From: an uncultured Clostridia bacterium | GTDB lineage: Bacteria; Bacillota; Clostridia; Christensenellales; Borkfalkiaceae | Assembly (NCBI GenBank): GCA_947626935.1 | Contig: CANQUD010000014.1 | Location: 1-44,235, forward strand | Direction: 5' to 3' | Length of the DNA stretch: 44,235 nt | In this document: positions 42,082 through 44,235 of the stretch, one piece after another | Position numbering within the stretch: position 1 is the first letter of the stretch | How the letters are laid out: each line of letters starts with the position of its first letter | Program-made: the position numbers and the translations under genes | The notes under the pieces: generated by a model | Seen by the model: the letters and a program-made list of their open reading frames with translations, nothing else | The model's database searches: none | What the model was told of the DNA's origin: nothing

Positions 42082-43587
42082 ATGGCGATACGGTTTCCGA
42101 AAAATCCAAGATTCAATCCGTTACAGATGCGGACGCCCGACTACACGTCGTGGCAGGAAGGGTGTGCGCACGATCCCTCTCTGCTCGAATGGGAAGGGAA
42201 GTACTATGCTTTTTCGACGGACACCTTCGGCGCGGCGAACGGCTACCAGATCCGCGAGAGCAGCGACCTTCTGCATTGGGCTTACCGCGGGTCCGCCTTC
42301 GACCTCGACGGTGCGGCGCCCCACGTGCAGCACGGAGAAGCGAAAAACGGCAAATATTGCAACTTGCAGGAAGCGTTCGACTGGTGTGTCACCTCGCCGC
42401 GGGAAGTCGGATACGGCGTCTGTACCCGTCCCGACGGTTCCATGGCATTCTGGGCGCCCCACTGTGTCCGCGGCACGGACGGCAAATTCTGGCTCTACTA
42501 TTGCCTGACGGGTTATTTCGGGGGATCCAAGTCGTGCATCGGGCTTGCAAAGAGCGACCGCCCCGACGGCGGGTTTGTCTCCGAGGGACTGCTCTTAAAG
42601 TCGCCCGCGGGCTGGAGAACGCCCAACTGCATCGATCCGCAGGTGTTCTTCGCCGAGGGCAGGATGTTCCTCGTCTACGGCTCTTTCGGGCTGGGGATCT
42701 TCCTCATCGAACTCGACCCCGCGACGGGCATGAGAAAGACGGCAAGGAAGTACGAGGACTTCGACAGAGGGGAGATCTCCTTTGAGGAGTACTACGGGAA
42801 GAACCTCGCGTGCGGCTCCCTCGAGGGCGGCGTCATTCGCTATCATGACGACGTTCCCGTCCTCGAAAACGGCACATGGGTGCGAAAAAAGTACTACTAT
42901 TTGATGTGTTCGTACGGCTCTCTGTCCTCGGCGTACAACATGCGCTGCGGCAGGAGCGAGACCCCCGAGGGTCCCTACCTTGACGTCAACGGCAACCCGC
43001 TCGTCTGTTCCACCGACATCGGCACGGGGAACAAGCTCCTCGGGTCCTTCAAATTCGAGGACGCCGCCGACTTCTACTGCCCTGGGCACAACGATATTTT
43101 CGTGACGGATGAGGGGATCCGCCTCATTTCCTATCACTGCCGCACCAATTACTTCATCGAAAAGGGGCTTTCACGCTCCAATAACTTCCATTATCTGTAT
43201 TTGGGACTGTACGGATTCAACGCCGAGGGCTGGCTCGTCATGAGTCCGAACCGCTATGCGGGCGAAGAGGCGCAGGATGTCTCCGAAGAGGAACTTCTCG
43301 GGATCTCCGCGGGTCGGTTTGAGGCGGTCTTTCTCGAACAGGGGACAGACGTCGTGGAGTCCGTGCGGCTCCACCTTCATCCCGACGGCACGATCGACGG
43401 CGCCAAACACGGAAAATGGCGGCTTTTCGGACCCCATTATATCGAAATTGAAGCCAATCATGACATTTTCAGCGGCATTGTCCTGCCCGCATGGCTGCAG
43501 AATCAGAATGCGGCGGGTCTGACGGTGACGGCGCTCGGCGCCCGCAGCGGCATGTCCCTTCTCATGAATAGCACAAATAAGATATAA
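42082..43587 (+). CDS. Cytoplasmic GH43 glycosidase, arabinosidase/arabinanase-like
   Basis: A 501-residue protein without a signal peptide. The catalytic triad fits GH43: D31 (AHDPS), D185 (CIDPQ) and E248 (SLEGGV). It shares the layout of the upstream enzyme, including the C-terminal barrel (about 405-500, LLGISAGRFEAVFLEQG), but lacks the lipobox, so it should act on imported oligosaccharides. It follows the lipoprotein gene by 58 nt with a hairpin between. It is the last gene of the operon; no terminator was identified before a repeat element 7 nt downstream. Confidence 0.9.
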   Translation: MAIRFPKNPRFNPLQMRTPDYTSWQEGCAHDPSLLEWEGKYYAFSTDTFGAANGYQIRESSDLLHWAYRGSAFDLDGAAPHVQHGEAKNGKYCNLQEAFDWCVTSPREVGYGVCTRPDGSMAFWAPHCVRGTDGKFWLYYCLTGYFGGSKSCIGLAKSDRPDGGFVSEGLLLKSPAGWRTPNCIDPQVFFAEGRMFLVYGSFGLGIFLIELDPATGMRKTARKYEDFDRGEISFEEYYGKNLACGSLEGGVIRYHDDVPVLENGTWVRKKYYYLMCSYGSLSSAYNMRCGRSETPEGPYLDVNGNPLVCSTDIGTGNKLLGSFKFEDAADFYCPGHNDIFVTDEGIRLISYHCRTNYFIEKGLSRSNNFHYLYLGLYGFNAEGWLVMSPNRYAGEEAQDVSEEELLGISAGRFEAVFLEQGTDVVESVRLHLHPDGTIDGAKHGKWRLFGPHYIEIEANHDIFSGIVLPAWLQNQNAAGLTVTALGARSGMSLLMNSTNKI

Positions 43588-43591
43588 AAAT

Positions 43592-44235
43592 TTCGCGCGA
43601 TTTCTTTTCTTCGAAAATAAATACGCGCGAGCGAACTTGCTTTGTGCATCAATTAGGTCACTCCGAATGCGTTATATGCAAGGACATTAAGCCTACGGTA
43701 GTGTGGCAAATGGGGTCGCCCACGGCGGAAGTGAATTCCGCCTATGGCACGTAAGTTATATGTTTCGAACGATTTTGTTTTTTCGTCCACCCCTTGCCCA
43801 CCCCTTGAGGGGTGGGTGGCTCGCCGCTTTGCGGCGAGACGGAAGGGGTGTCCTTCAAAACAAAATACGTTCGAGCGATGTAACGTTGCGCATCAATTAG
43901 GTCATTCCGAATACGTTATTTGTACTGACATTAAGGTTCCTGTAGGGTACCGCGTCGCGACACTGCGCAGTTTGCGCGGCTTTGTGTGAACGCAAAGCCG
44001 TCGCCTGAAACGCAGGTCGCTCCTTTTCCAAAAAATCTTGCTTCGCAATATTTTTTGGATGCCTTGGGTTTAGGCGGGGCGCCACGCGCAGGAAATGGGA
44101 ACACGCCCCACCCCCTGTCGCATTGCGACATCCCCCTCCCACGGAGGGGGTAATGCCCACCCTCTCCATGGGAGGGTGGAGCGGCGCAATTCTGCTCAAC
44201 AGCCCAGTGGGCTGTGAGCTGCGCCGCGACATGAG
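43592..44235 (+). repeat. Palindromic mosaic block: element A copy 4 and a type-B hairpin
   Basis: The head hairpin CGCGCGATTTC...AAATACGCGCG (43594-43629) begins 7 nt after the GH43 stop. A large branched palindrome bounded by CGAACG (43766-43771) and CGTTCG (43868-43873) contains CCCACCCCTTGAGGGGTGGG and CTCGCCGC-ttt-GCGGCGAG. The tail follows, with further inserted hairpins (43985-44060), a C module in reverse (about 44105-44152) and a type-B hairpin at 44181-44227. The window ends inside the block; no gene is seen. Confidence 0.85.

Overview
The window looks like the replication-origin region of an uncultured Clostridia-type Firmicute (Bacillota), possibly a Christensenellales-like gut bacterium. 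The reasons are a Gram-positive YidC/Jag/ParB/FtsH gene set, AGGAGG-type ribosome binding sites, TTGACA/TATAAT promoters with 17-bp spacers, a sporulation-linked YyaC and PdaB-like deacetylase, and an arabinan-uptake locus. The taxonomic placement is inference. No rRNA, tRNA or CRISPR array was seen.

Left arm (1-22 kb): most genes lie on the minus strand. They are a recombinase C-terminus cut by the window edge, a BRO-N/Fic protein coupled to a PlsC-like acyltransferase, a tandem-OB SSB-like protein, a PdaB-like deacetylase, DegV (+), ComF, an acidic zinc-ribbon protein, an 820-residue lipoprotein, rplM-rpsI, a sugar O-acetyltransferase, a short AlaRS, a DUF559 nuclease, CysRS, an HTH protein, a DeoR regulator (+), a hypothetical protein, and rsmG with a SLOG/DUF1273 gene.

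Origin (22.05-22.43 kb): a DnaA-box cluster lies between rsmG (-) and dnaN (+), and gene orientation switches here. dnaN is followed by rpmH-rnpA-yidD-yidC-jag. dnaA is not in the window. At 29.1 kb two parS sites precede an ftsH-parA-parB operon.

Right arm (33-43.6 kb): a DUF2156-GNAT fusion, then a carbohydrate locus made of a very large solute-binding lipoprotein, two permeases, a secreted GH43 lipoprotein and a cytoplasmic GH43. It looks built to cut extracellular arabinan-type glycan, import the oligosaccharides and finish degradation inside. It has no ATPase gene, so a shared ATPase elsewhere is implied. A promoter, mini-ORF and terminator precede it.

Most striking are nine intergenic blocks (2.6, 5.3, 10.1, 12.8, 15.1, 15.7, 17.3, 19.4-26.9 and 43.6 kb) built from palindromic modules. 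Copies keep the same fold, bulges and loop while stem sequences change in a paired way, which suggests selection on structure. A DUF559 nuclease gene sits wholly between such modules. These are the best candidates for something undescribed.
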